Origin: Archivesica marissinica
Taxonomy: Eukaryota > Mollusca > Bivalvia > Venerida > Vesicomyidae
NCBI GenBank assembly: GCA_014843695.1
Contig: CM026390.1
Span: 3,741,213-3,805,212 of the forward strand
Direction of reading: 5' to 3'
Length of the DNA stretch: 64,000 bases
The notes below the pieces were generated by a model. It did not search any database. It saw nothing but the letters and a program-made list of their open reading frames with translations, and was not told the DNA's origin. The position numbers and the translations under genes are program-made. Positions within the stretch are counted from its first letter, which is position 1, and each line of letters opens with the position of its first letter. Positions 47,902-60,842 of this stretch are shown in pieces.

Positions 47902-48344
47902 ACATATAAACGGCAGTATGAGGCAATTACCTCCAATATAATGTAGGAATAATGAACAAATGTCCCTTCCTGGTCGTGTTAATCGTGTCGGAAATTCCTA
48001 CTTTCACATTTGCGAGTTTGTAGATAGTATAACACTATTTATATGTGAACATGGTTCCAACGGTCAGCGAAAAGCCGGGGGAAAATAAATGTTTTCAAGG
48101 TCAGGGAATTTTGTAATTAGTCATGGTCCTCGTGGAAATTTAAAATTGGGCAAAAGTCAGGCAAAAGTCAGAGAATTTTGGAACCAGACGAATAAAATTT
48201 GTAAAAACAGCATAAATAATTTTTACAAAAGCCAAAGGCAATGGCTTCATTTTTGGCTTAAACAAATATTTTTACAAATCTTGCATTTTTTTAAATTCTG
48301 TATTTCACATCAAAAGCTTACATGTTTTGTTGTTCTATACTAAT
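47902..48344. other. Single-copy AT-rich sequence
   Basis: An 84-codon plus-strand open frame (48089-48343) has no recognisable features. Repeated gtcaggcaaaagtcag pieces suggest worn repeats. Confidence 0.4.
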
Positions 48345-48545
48345 TTATTTTAGCTCGATTGCGACGAAAGCTGGCAGCTTATAGAATTACTCTTTGAGTG
48401 CGCTTCCTGGGGCCACCAGTACTTACACAATTATGGATAATGTTTCTTGCTCAAGTACACAAATGCGGCTCCAGTGGGATTCAAACTCACAACCTTTATA
48501 ATCACATGATTACAATTCTAGACCACTCGGCTACGCCACTCCACA
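48345..48545 (-). mobile_element. tRNA-headed SINE (family 5), minus strand, sharing the family 2/3 tail
   Basis: On the minus strand the head is gtggcgtagccgagtggtct with a B-box-like gagtttgaatccc. The 3' end carries the tail seen in families 2 and 3 (cttt cgtcgcaatcgagctaaa, then ataaatt). The body ggtggccccaggaagcgc differs from both. Confidence 0.72.
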
Positions 48546-48787
48546 AGTTTAATTATCATTAGGTCGGTTTTTAAAACAAGATCATTTAAGAGTTGATCTT
48601 TAGTAAAAAGTAAAAAAATCGTTATTGACATTAAAATCAAGAGTAAACCCTTGGCAAGATTAAAAATATAACTTTAGAATGAGAAGAAACTGGAAGGGAT
48701 TTAAGGGCTCCTGGCCTCAGCTGTTTCTACTATATCATATACTCGTCACACCATTTTTGCATCTTTATCATTTTCATTTACTGTTTG
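48546..48787. other. Single-copy AT-rich sequence
   Basis: Nothing was recognised. An open frame starting at 48679 enters the next array and is not supported as a gene. Confidence 0.4.
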
Positions 48788-49263
48788 TAAATTGCAACAT
48801 AATTGCTTATCATGTTTGCACTGTATCTGGGCTGATCATGTATGTTATAAATTGCAACATAATTGCTTATCATGTTTGCACTGTATCTGGGCTGATCATG
48901 TATGTTATAAATTGCAACATAATTGCTTATCATGTTTGCACTGTATCTGGGCTGATCATGTATGTTGTAAATTGCAACATAATTGCTTATCATGTTTGCA
49001 CTGTATCTGGGCTGATCATGTATGTTGTAAATTGCAACATAATTGCTTATCATGTTTGCACTGTATCTGGGCTGATCATGTATGTTGTAAATTGCAACAT
49101 AATTGCTTATCATGTTTGCACTGTATCTGGGCTGATCATGTATGTTGTAAATTGCAACATAATTGCTTATCATGTTTGCACTGTATCTGGGCTGATCATG
49201 TATGTTGTAAATTGCAACATAATTGCTTATCATGTTTGCACTGTATCTGGGCTGATCATGTAT
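48788..49263. repeat. Minisatellite, exactly 60-bp unit, 8 copies
   Basis: Units contain attgcaacataattgc and gcactgtatctgggctgatc. The copies are identical apart from one base at the junction (ttataa in the first two joins, ttgtaa in the rest). Sixty is a multiple of three and the unit is stop-free in frames on both strands, which creates three overlapping open frames of 157-227 residues. Confidence 0.97.
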
Positions 49264-49453
49264 GACCTTGAACCATTTGCATTTCAAATTGCATTCCTAT
49301 ACCACCCTCAGTATCTAGTATATTTAATTATAACTTTTGTTTTGGTCAAATCTTTTCTGTAAAGTCAAAAGCTAGCTTCCAGTGGAAAAAGTGAAGGATT
49401 TTCATTAAAGTTCCGTGTCAAATAAAGTAGAATAGCTAGTAGTGGTGTATTTT
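49264..49453. other. Single-copy sequence
   Basis: Nothing was recognised. Confidence 0.4.
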
Positions 49454-49702
49454 GTAAACCCTTTGCCTGCTGAGTAAATAAAATCACATTGGCAAATAAC
49501 ATAGATCCAGATCAGCCGTGGCTTAACGCCGCGTCTGATCAGGATCCATGTTGATTACTATTCGGCCAAGTGTTTTAGCTCCACTATCCGAATAGCAAAC
49601 AACATAGAGCCTGATCAGATGGAACGTCATTCTGTACGTCTGATCTGGCTCTATGTTGTTTGCAAAGGTGATTTTATCTGCCGCTAGTGTGCAAAGGGTT
49701 AA
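49454..49702. mobile_element. TTAA-type MITE (second family)
   Basis: The left end accctttgcctgctgag...aaaatcac pairs with the right end gtgattttatctgccgctag...gcaaagggttaa. Hairpins around acatagatccagatcagc fill the interior. It is related to the nested copy at 22409-22657. Confidence 0.85.
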
Positions 49703-49759
49703 AACACAGTATAGATGAACAAAAAAGTAGGGTAGGTAAAAAATATATGCAAATAAACA

Positions 49760-50040
49760 TAACCCTTTCCCCCATAGAGATGTAGTTTAACCCTTCCCCC
49801 CATATAGATGTAGTTTAACCCTTTCCCCCATAGAGATGTAGTTTAACCCTTTCCCCCATAGAGATGTAGTTTAACCCTTTCCCCCATAGAGATGTAGTTT
49901 AACCCTTTCCCCATAGAGATGTAGTTTAACCCTTTCCCCCATATAGATGTAGTTTAACCCTTTCCCCCATAGAGATGTAGTTTAACCCTTTCCCCCATAG
50001 AGATGTAGTTTAACCCTTTCCACCATAGAGATGTAGTTTA
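49760..50040. repeat. Minisatellite, 28-bp unit, 10 copies
   Basis: Units are aaccctttcccccatag plus agatgtagttt, so every junction reads tttaaccctttc, like the end of the TTAA MITEs. The array runs directly into the tail of the minus-strand SINE at 50044. Confidence 0.95.
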
Positions 50041-50043
50041 ATA

Positions 50044-50276
50044 TTTTACAACGATAGCGAAACAAGCTTCAACAACTTATATTAATCACTCTCGTTGGCG
50101 CGGATGAAAGCGTAAATGTGGTCATTCGTGTGGGAGGAAAACGGAGTACCCAGAGAAAACCCACCTGTCCAATCTGGCGACCACCGTACCATCTCACATA
50201 CTTCCTGGTCAAAGGATCTAACCCTGGTTGCATTGGTGAGAAGCGCGCGCGTGCTAACCACTGCATTAATCGGATA
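50044..50276 (-). mobile_element. tRNA-derived SINE (family 3), minus strand
   Basis: On the minus strand: head gcagtggttagcacgcgcgc, B box agggttagatcct, body gttttctctgggtactccgt, and tail gagagtgattaatataagtt. It is closely similar to 39112-39342. Confidence 0.85.
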
Positions 50277-51044
50277 GCTCCTTATTACTCATGTTCATAG
50301 ATGACCCAAATTAAGCTTCTGTGAAAACCGATAGTTTGGTGGGGGAAATTGGAATTGGTCAGGGAATTATTATGTTTTATGATTTGTGAGAATCCTGGTG
50401 AAAACATGCATTTTTGAGCTGCTCTGTCGCTTTCATATCTGAATCAAATTGATATGAATTGATGTTGCAATCAATAATTTACATAGAGATTAAATTAATT
50501 TTGAGCGAGATTAGATTTTCAGAGAAATAATCATTGATTCATTTAAAAATACATTTATCGTCAACATCCCCGATATCGGCCAGCACGTGTTTTCGGCCTT
50601 TGTTTATTCACATGATTTTTGTTTACATCTGGAACGCGAATGACGTCATTGCTCTCAAAACAGATGCTTTGTACTTATGGGTTCACATATTACTTATCAA
50701 AGAGCAAACTGCGCAATAAAGCAGATAAATATTCACATTTTAGTTCAAGTATGCAAATGTTGATGTTTTCATTAATCCCATTTATGTGTAGCCTAAAAAT
50801 CCCTTAAACAGAGGTCAATATAAAGAAATATGTGTTTGTTTTTGTAAAATGAAAATTTCATCGTCTGCTAAGGAAGGTCACGTGATAGTTATGCGACAAT
50901 GTCATAATGTGCATTTTACAGGTCAATTCAAATATAGTGTTCCTCTTACAGCTTTTTAACATTTTTTCTTCAAAAATACTATTGTCCAAGATATTTACTA
51001 TTTATGCTAATTCAGTTTCATCATTTTTTTCAAATCCAACCTGG
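50277..51044. other. Single-copy sequence
   Basis: Several 60-70 codon open frames occur, but none has a recognisable domain. Confidence 0.4.
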
Positions 51045-51149
51045 CGTCTATTCACCAAGTGCACTGACAAATGCATATCAGATGTTAGAGACATGGGTTT
51101 GCCAGTAAAATCGGCAGCAAGACAGTATGGTGTCCACTCTACACATTAA
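51045..51149 (+). pseudogene. Relic of a pipsqueak-type helix-turn-helix (pogo/CENP-B-like transposase)
   Basis: One frame reads CISDVRDMGLPVKSAARQYG followed by VHST before a stop at 51147. The pattern of an alternating hydrophobic helix, then G-L-x-V-x-x-A-A-R-x-Y-G-V, matches the Psq-type DNA-binding helix-turn-helix found at the N-terminus of pogo-like transposases and in Pipsqueak/CENP-B-like proteins. The rest of such a protein is not recognisable downstream and the usual continuation after the second helix is lost, so I regard it as a transposase remnant. A short exon of a host Psq-domain gene is the alternative. Confidence 0.5.
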
Positions 51150-51785
51150 GTGACATTTCTCTCCATGTCACAACTTACCTCATATTTCAGTATTTCAAAA
51201 TTTCTGGTTTTAGTAAGTATTTAATTTTCAATTAGCGACTGTTCCTCGGTTTTAATATGTAAATATAATAATATGTCGTTAGACTGTGATAGTTTGATTA
51301 TCTGTGATTACATTAGTCTCTTATAATTCTTTTATAATGAATGGTGTTGTACTATGCCACGATAATTTGTTGTGTATATTTTATGTATTGTACAACGATG
51401 AGACTGAAATAAAGAATAAATCTATTGAAGAGTAATCATAATTTGTTGGGTCTTAAATTCCTCCGTTTCGAGTAACAATTATTACCATGCCCAATGTTAA
51501 TTAGCTTTTTGGAACTTAACTGTAATTAACATTTCTGTTACTATTTTCAAGGTCGGTCGAAAATAGGTACTTTTTTCGATGCCATGTTGAAATCACAAGC
51601 GAGTGAAAGTGTATTTTATTTTGAACATTTGTTATGCAATCTCAGTTTAGACAATTGCATTAAATGCAAAAATGATCACTTTACTTAGTAATATTATTTC
51701 ACCTGCTGTAAAACAGACTGACAAGAAGCCATTCACCGAAAAGCCTTAGATGGCCGATTACCAGTACACCAATGATAAATGGAGA
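51150..51785. other. Single-copy AT-rich sequence
   Basis: The aataaagaataaa around 51408 could act as a polyadenylation signal, but no gene end is recognisable. Confidence 0.35.
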
Positions 51786-52385
51786 ATAGTATATGATGTG
51801 TTTGAAACAGGTGCTCTAGTATATGATATGTTTCACACAGGTGCACTAGTATACAATATATGATTGTTTACACAGGTGCACTAGTATACAATGTGTTTGA
51901 CACAGGTACACTAGTATATGATATGTTTGACACAGGTGCACTAGTATACAATGTGTTTGACACAGGTGCACTAGTATATGATGTGTTTGACACAGGTACA
52001 CTAGTATATGATGTGTTTGACACAGGTGCTCTAGTATATGATGTGTTTGACACAAGTGCACTAGTATACAATGTGTTTGACACAGGTGCACTAGTATATG
52101 ATGTGTTTGACACAGGTGCACTAGTATACAATGTGTTTGACACAGGTGCACTAGTATATGATGTGTTTGACACAGGTGCACTAGTATACAATGTGTTTGA
52201 CACAGGTGCACTAGTATACAATGTGTTTGACACAGGTGCACTAGTATATGATGTGTTTGACACAGGTGCACTAGTATACAATGTGTTTGACACAGGTACA
52301 CTAGTATACAATGTGTTTGACACAGGTGCACTAGTATACAATGTGTTTGACACAGGTACACTAGTATACAATGTGTTTCACACTG
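51786..52385. repeat. Minisatellite, 30-bp unit, 20 copies
   Basis: Units contain ggtgcactagtatacaatg plus tgtttgacaca; the second half varies between tacaatg and tatgatg. Period 30 (10 codons) opens frames on both strands up to 230 residues, an artefact. Confidence 0.97.
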
Positions 52386-52828
52386 GCAGTTATTATGTGT
52401 TGTGTTATGTATTTGTACTATGGGGTGTTGGTCTGTTTCTTTAACTACACGTCTATCAATGCATCTGGATTCAGTAATGCCGACGTCGAGAGGCGCATCT
52501 ATAGCTTGAAGGTCATTCGATTCAATTAAGGATTCCACACACTTTAACCGCGCCCAACGTAGTTCATACCCTGATGGAAACTATTAACCCGCGACCAACT
52601 TTATATTTAAAATGTGTTTAGTCCAGATTTGCATCTTACAGTGTACAAGGACAGGTAGATGGATCATGATTGGAACAGCATAACCTGATAGACACGCCTT
52701 TACTTGCTACAACTGCTGCCTAATACTGCGAATGTGCATGCCCATAACCTCGAGTGCGCATGTCCGCTGCATGCCATTAGTTGGGAACCCTCATATAGGC
52801 TAGTCCGGCAGAACCAAAGTTGGACCGC
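52386..52828. other. Single-copy sequence
   Basis: Nothing was recognised. Confidence 0.4.
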
Positions 52829-53690
52829 GCAAAGTTTTCTATACAAATGTTTTTACAGTTTCTAGTAATTAAGACATTATCAATTAAGATATTGAATGCT
52901 GACATGTCATCTTGGGCAACTCTCAGAATTCAAGATGGCATCCAAGATGGCCGCCAACGCTTGAAATATACATGGTATGAGCACTGGTATAAAAGGCGAT
53001 TATTTTTGTATTATTATGCACACAAATGATTTAATATACTAGTGTATCTATATTTTACATACAAAAAAAAGTTGCTAGAATAAATGTCATACTATATAAT
53101 GTATGTATGTGTATAAACTACATGCACCAGAAATATTTAGATTTCATATAAATAAATGCATTTGTTGCAATTTTAAAATTCCTGACATATAATGGTAACG
53201 CGGCTATACCATTATAATTATCTACACATTGCTACTGTAGTATCTCACAACCAATCATTGCTATTTCAACGGTATTTAATGTGTATGTATTATGTACATT
53301 GTATTTGGTTCAGAATTATTTGTTGTTTCCTTCAAATTAATTACGTTACTTGACACAGTTAATATGTTAATAAATATACGTTGATTTCATCATTTATGGT
53401 AATGTATGTTACAATGTCCTAATAAATAGGATCAATCAGTTACGATTATTGCCATTTGTTATACCTGGATGTGTTTCAGTCGATTTATGATATATTTGGT
53501 TAAAATTTTAAGACAGCAACTCCGTTATATGCATTATATTTAGTTTTGGTGGCCATCTTGGACGCCATCTTGAATTCTGAGAGTTGCCCAAGGATGACAA
53601 GATGTCATCATCCAGTTTCTTAATTGCTAATGTCTCAACTACAAGAAACTGCAAAAACATTTTGTATATTTGTATAGACAACTTTGCAAG
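52829..53690. mobile_element. Element with long (about 130-150 bp) terminal inverted repeats
   Basis: 52829-52965 and 53535-53690 are inverted copies. Both contain gggcaactctcagaattcaa and a caagatggc pair, and the outer ends read gcaaagtt and aactttgc. The 570-bp centre is AT-rich with no transposase. A non-autonomous DNA transposon or foldback element fits best. No target duplication was found, so the outer ends are approximate. Confidence 0.7.
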
Positions 53691-53732
53691 CTTATATGGA
53701 AATACGCCATCAAACTGTCGGACTAATACGGG

Positions 53733-55170
53733 CATGTATGCAATCAGGGCACATACGTTCATAGAGGGAAATGTATACAATCAGGGCACATACGTTCATA
53801 GAAGGAAATGTATACAATCAGGGCACATACGTTCATAGAAGGAAATGTATACAATCAGCGCACATACGTTCATAGAAGGAAATGTATACAATCAGGGCAC
53901 ATACGTTCATAGAAGGAAATGTATACAATCAGGGCACATACGTTCATAGAAGGAAATGTATACAATCAGGGCACATACGTTCATAGAAGGAAATGTATAC
54001 AATCAGGGTACATACGTTCATCGCAGGAAATGTATACAATCAGGGCACATACGTTCATAGAAGAAAATGTATATAATCAGGGCACATATGTTCATAGAAG
54101 GAAATGTATACAATCAGCGCACATACGTTCATAGAAGGAAATGTATACAATATGGGCACATACGTTCATAGAAGGAAATGTATACAATCAGGGCACATAC
54201 GTTCATAGAAGGAAATGTATACAATCAGGGCACATACGTTCATCGCAGGAAATGTATACAATCAGGGCACATACGTTCATAGAAGGAAATGTATACAATC
54301 AGGGCACATACGTTCATAGAAGGAAATGTATACAATCAGGGCACATACGTTCATAGAAGGAAATGTATACAATCAGGGCACATACGTTCATAGAAGGAGA
54401 TGTATACAATCAGGGCACATACGTTCATAGAAGGAAATGTATACAATCAGGGCACATACGTTCATTGAAGGAAATGTATACAATCAGGGCACATACGTTC
54501 ATAGAAGGAAATGTATACAATCAGGGCACATACGTTCATAGAAGGAAATGTATACAATCAGGGCACATACGTTCATGAAGGAATGTATACAATCAGGACA
54601 TACGAGAAGGAAATGTATACAATCAGGGCACATACGTTCATAGAAGGAAATGTATACAATCAGGGCACATACGTTCATAGAAGGAAATGTATACAATCAG
54701 GGCACATACGTTCATAGAAGGAAATGTATACAATCAGGGCACATACGTTCATAGAAGGAAATGTATACAATCAGGGCACATACGTTCATTGAAGGAAATG
54801 TATACAATCAGGGCACATACGTTCATAGAAGGAAATGTATACAATCAGGGCACATACGTTCATAGAAGGAAATGTATACAATCAGGGCACATACGTTCAT
54901 AGAAGGAAATGTATACAATCAGGGCACATACGTTCATCGCAGGAAATGTATGCAATCAGGGCACATACGTTCATCGAAGGAAATGTATACAATCAGGGCA
55001 CATACGTTCATTGAAGGAAATGTATACAATCAGGGCACATAGGTTCATCGCAGGAAATGTATGCAATCAGGGCACATACGTTCATCGCAGGAAATGTATA
55101 CAATCAGGGCACATACGTTCATCGCAGGAAATGTATACAATCAGGGCACATACGTTCATCGCAGGAAATG
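53733..55170. repeat. Minisatellite, 37-bp unit, about 39 copies
   Basis: Units contain gggcacatacgttcatag and aaggaaatgtatacaatc. Variants are cgcagg for agaagg (clustered at the right end) and attgaagg. Around 54573-54612 two units have lost several bases. Frames of 71 residues recur every six units. Confidence 0.97.
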
Positions 55171-55804
55171 CAATAGCAATATTCTAAAAAAACAGTATTT
55201 CAATACAAAAATTTGTTAATTACTGCAAAGATACAAGGAATGTGCTTATAAAAGAGCATTATATTTGCTATATAACAACACATTTCCTTATAACAAACTA
55301 TTTCCTTATTAAGGCAACTAACTGTCTTTCCATGACATTTAATACAACTAATTCAATGAGGCAAAAAAATGTGCTAGAACAAATACCTTGAAGTGATGTT
55401 AGACACAATATTTCCAGGAACTTTGTTAATTCCCTAAGCACAACCTTTCTCAAGATTTCTCTAGACTGTGACAAATAATCTGTGCAATAATCAAAGAACC
55501 AGTCTTACAATCCTGTAGACTGGTCTTACAATCCTGTAGACTGGTCTACTTCAAACACCATAACATAATGATCCGATTTCTTCCTTCCAATTTCCAGGAT
55601 TCTAGACAAGAAAAATCCTTTAAATCTATAAAAGTGTGGCTAACTATATGGCTGGATTCACAATATTTGAAACATAATACAATATAACAGACGAGGACCA
55701 ATATATTCGATATTGCTAACCTGATATGCACACTCTGTGAACACTTCCCCCCGGCCCGTATACCCAAACGTTAACAAGTGGAGCCTCCATGCTGCAATAA
55801 CAAC
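55171..55804. other. Single-copy sequence with a 21-bp duplication
   Basis: The 21-bp piece cttacaatcctgtagactgg(t) occurs twice at 55503-55545. No exon was recognised. Confidence 0.5.
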
Positions 55805-58800
55805 AATGTAACCACGTGACTGACCTTGAATGCATGCGATATCCACAATGTAACCGACCTTGAATGAATGCGATATCCACAATGTAACCGACCTTGAATG
55901 AATGCGATATCCACAATGTAACCTGGTAACTGACCTTGAATGAATGCGATATCCACAATGTAACCGACCTTGAATGAATGTGATATCCACAATGTAACCG
56001 ACCTTGAATGAATGCGATATCCACAATGTAACCGACCTTGAATGCATGCGATATCCACAATGTAACCGGGTAACTGACTTTGAATGAATGCGATATCCAC
56101 AATGTAAGTGACCTTGAATGCATGCGATATCCACAATGTAACCGGGTAACTGACCTTGAATGAATGCGATATCCACAATGTAACCGACCTTGAATGAATG
56201 CGATATCCACAATGAAACCGACATTGAATGAATGCGATATCCACAATGTAACCGACCTTGAATGAATGCGATATCCACAATGTAACCGACCTTGAATGAA
56301 TGCGATATCCACAATGTAACCGGGTAACTGACCGTGAATGAATGCGATATCCACAATGTAACCGACCTTGAATGAATGCGATATCCACAATGTAACCGAC
56401 CTTGAATGAATGCGATATCCACAATGTAACCGACCTTGAATGAATGCGATATCCACAATGTAACCGACCTTGAATGAATGCGATATCCACAATGTAACCG
56501 ACCTTGAATGCATGCGATATCCACAATGTAACCGGGTAACTGACCTTGAATGAATGCGATATCCACAATGTAACCGACCTTGAATGCATGCAATATCCAC
56601 AATGTAACCGGGTAACTGACCTTGAATGAATGCGATATCCACAATGTAACCGACCTTGAATGCATGCGATATCCACAATGTAACCGGGTAACTGACCTTG
56701 AATGCATGCAATATCCACAATGTAACCGACCTTGAATGCATGCGATATCCACAATGTAACCGGGTAACTGACCTTGAATGAATGCGATATCCACAATGTA
56801 ACCGGGTAACTGACCTTGAATGAATGCGATATCCACAATGTAACCGGGTAACTGACCTTGAATGAATGCGATATCCACAATGTAACCGACCTTGAATGAA
56901 TGCGATATCCACAATGTAACCGGGTAACTGACCTGAATGCATGCAATATCCACAATGTAACCGACCTTGAATGCATGCGATATCCACAATGTAACCGGGT
57001 AACTGACCTTGAATGAATGCGATATCCACAATGTAACTGGGTAACTGACCTTGAATGAATGCGATATCCACAATGTAACTGACCTTGAATGAATGCGATA
57101 TCCACAATGTAACCGGGTAACTGACCTTGAATGAATGCGATATCCACAATGTAACTGGGTAACTGATCTTGAATGAATGCGATATCCACAATGTAACCGG
57201 GTAACTGACCTTGAATGAATGCGATATCCACAATGTAACCGGGTAACTGACCGTGAATGAATGCGATATCCACAATGTAACCGACCTTGAATGAATGCGA
57301 TATCCACAATGTAACCGACCTTGAATGAATGCGATATCCACAATGTAACTGACCTTGAATGAATGCGATATCCACAATGTAACCGACCTTGAATGAATGC
57401 GATATCCACAATGTAACCGACCTTGAATGCATGCGATATCCACAATGTAACCGGGTAACTGACCTTGAATGAATGCGATATCCACAATGTAACCGACCTT
57501 GAATGCATGCAATATCCACAATGTAACCGGGTAACTGACCTTGAATGAATGCGATATCCACAATGTAACCGACCTTGAATGCATGCGATATCCACAATGT
57601 AACCGGGTAACTGACCTTGAATGCATGCAATATCCACAATGTAACCGACCTTGAATGCATGCGATATCCACAATGTAACCGGGTAACTGACCTTGAATGA
57701 ATGCGATATCCACAATGTAACCGGGTAACTGACCTTGAATGAATGCGATATCCACAATGTAACTGGGTAACTGACCTTGAATGAATGCGATATCCACAAT
57801 GTAACCGGGTAACTGACCTTGAATGAATGCGATATCCACAATGTAACCGGGTAACTGACCTTGAATGAATGCGATATCCACAATGTAACTGACCTTGAAT
57901 GCATGCAATATCCACAATGTAACCGGGTAACTGACCTTGAATGAATGCGATATCCACAATGTAACCGACCTTGAATGCATGCAATATCCACAATGTAACC
58001 GACCTTGAATGCATGCGATATCCACAATGTAACCGACCTTGAATGCATACGATATCCACAATGTAACCGACCTTGAATGAATGCGATATCCACAATGTAA
58101 CCGACCTTGAATGCATGCGATATCCACAATGTAACCGACCTTGAATGCATACGATATCCACAATGTAACCGACCTTGAATGAATGCGATATCCACAATGT
58201 AACCGACCTTGAATGAATATGATATCCACAATGTAACCGACCTTGAATGAATGCGATATCCACAATGTAACCGACCTTGAATGATAGATATCCACAATGT
58301 AACCGACCTTGAATGAATGCGATATCCACAATGTAACCGCGACCTTGAATGCATACGATATCCACAATGTAACCGACCTTGAATGCATGCGATATCCACA
58401 ATGTAACCGGGTAACCGACCTTGAATGAATGCGATATCCACAATGTAGCCGACCTTGACTGCATGCGATATCCACAATGTAACCGGGTAACCGACCTTGA
58501 ATGAATGCGATATCCACAATGTAACTGGGTAACTGACCTTGAATGAATGCGATATCCACAATGTAACCGGGTAACCGACCTTGAATGCATGCGATATCCA
58601 CAATGTAACCAGGTAACCGACATTGAATGAATGCGATATTCACAATGTAACCGAGTAACCGACCTTGAATGAATGCGATATCCACAATGTAACCGGGTAA
58701 CTGACCTTGAATGAATGCGATATCCACAATGTAACCGACCTTGAATGAATGCGATATCCACAATGTAACCGACCTTGAATGAATGCGATATCCACAATGT

Positions 58801-60812
58801 AACCGGGTAACTGACCTTGAATGCATGCGATATCCACAATGTAACCGGGTAACTGACCTTGAATGCATGCGATATCCACAATGTAACCGGGTAACTGACC
58901 TTGAATGAATGCGATATCCACAATGAAACCGGGTAACCGACCTTGAATGAATGTGATATCCACAATGTAACTGGGTAACCGACCTTGAATACATGCGATA
59001 TCCACAATGTAACCGGGTAACCGACCTTGAATGAATGCTATATCCACAATGTAACCGACCTTGAATGAATGCGATATCCACAATGTAACCGACCTTGAAT
59101 GCATGCGATATCCACAATGTAACCGAGTAACTGACCTTGAATGAATGCGATATCCACAATGTAACCGGGTAACCGACCTTGAATGCATGCGATATCCACA
59201 ATGTAACCAGGTAACCGACATTGAATGAATGCGATATCCACAATGTAACCGAGTAACCGACCTTGAATGAATGTGATATCCACAATGTAACCGGGTAACT
59301 GACCTTGAATGAATGCGATATCCACAATGTAACTGACCTTGAATGCATGTGATATCCACAATGTAACCGGGTAACTGACCTTGAATGCATGCGATATCCA
59401 CAATGTAACCGGGTAACTGACCTTGAATGCATGCGATATCCACAATGTAACCGGGTAACTGACCTTGAATGCATGTAATATCCACAATGTAACCGGGTAA
59501 CTGACCTTGAATGAATGCGATATCCACAATGTAACCGACCTTGAATGAATGCGATATCCACAATGTAACCGACCTTGAATGAATGCGATATCCACAATGT
59601 AACCGACCTTGAATGCATGCGATATCCACAATGTAACCGGGTAACTGACCTTGAATGAATGCGATATCCACAATGTAACCGGTAACTGACCTTGAATGCA
59701 TGCGATATCCACAATGTAACCGGGTAACTGACCTTGAATGAATGCGATATCCACAATGTAACCGACCTTGAATGAATGCGATATCCACAATGTAACCGAC
59801 CTTGAATGAATGCGATATCCACAATGTAACCGACCTTGAATGCATGCGATATCCACAATGTAACCGGGTAACTGACCTTGAATGAATGCGATATCCACAA
59901 TGTAAACGACCTTGAATGCATGCGATATCCACAATGTAACCGGGTAACTGACCTTGAATGAATGCGATATCCACAATGTAACCGGGTAACTGACCTTGAA
60001 TGAATGCGATATCCACAATGTAACCGGGTAACTGACCTTGAATGAATGCGATATCCACAATGTAACCGACCTTGAATGTATGCGATATCCACAATGTAAC
60101 CGGGTAACTGACTTTGAATGCATGCGATATCCACAATGTAACCGACCTTGAATGCATGCGATATCCACAATGTAACCGGGTAACTGACCTTGAATGAATG
60201 CGATATCCACAATGTAACCGGATAACTGACCTTGAATGCATGCGATATCCACAATGTAACCGGGTAACTGACCTTGAATGCATGCAATATCCACAATGTA
60301 ACTGACCTTGAATGCATGCGATATCCACAATGTAACCGGGTAACTGACCTTGAATGAATGCGATATCCACAATGTAACTGGGTAACTGACCTTGAATGAA
60401 TGCGATATCCACAATGTAACTGGGTAACCGACCTTGAATACATGCGATATCCACAATGTAACCGGGTAACCGACCTTGAATGAATGCAATATCCACAATG
60501 TAACCGGGTAACCGACCTTGAATGAATGCGATATCCACAATGTAACCGACCTTGAATGAATGCGATATCCACAATGTAACCGGGTAACCGACCTTGAATG
60601 AATGCGATATCCACAATGTAACCAGGTAACCGACCTTGAATGAATGCGATATCCGCAATGTAACCGGGTAACCGACCTTGAATGCATGCGATATCCACAA
60701 TGTAACCGGGTAACTGACCTTGAATGAATGCAATATCCACAATGTAACTGGGTAACCGACCTTGAATGCATGCGATATCCACAATGTAACCGGGTAACCG
60801 ACCTTGAATGAA
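55805..60812. repeat. Minisatellite, 34-bp and 42-bp units, 5.0 kb
   Basis: About 130 copies contain gaccttgaatgaatgcg and atatccacaatgtaacc. The long class has an extra gggtaact (or gggtaacc) between units. All three minus-strand frames are open, the longest for 1688 residues, because neither unit length contains a stop on that strand. Rare variants recur 919 bp apart (56331 and 57250) and 598 bp apart (58611 and 59209). Confidence 0.98.
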
Positions 60813-60842
60813 ATCATTTCTTACATAGATATTTCATGGTTT

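Noticed and set aside
55716..60782. A minus-strand open frame of 1688 codons, with others of 577-1078 codons overlapping it.
   Set aside because: All three frames of the same strand are open at once and every one consists of permutations of the 34/42-bp repeat; there is no domain, start context or composition of a real protein.
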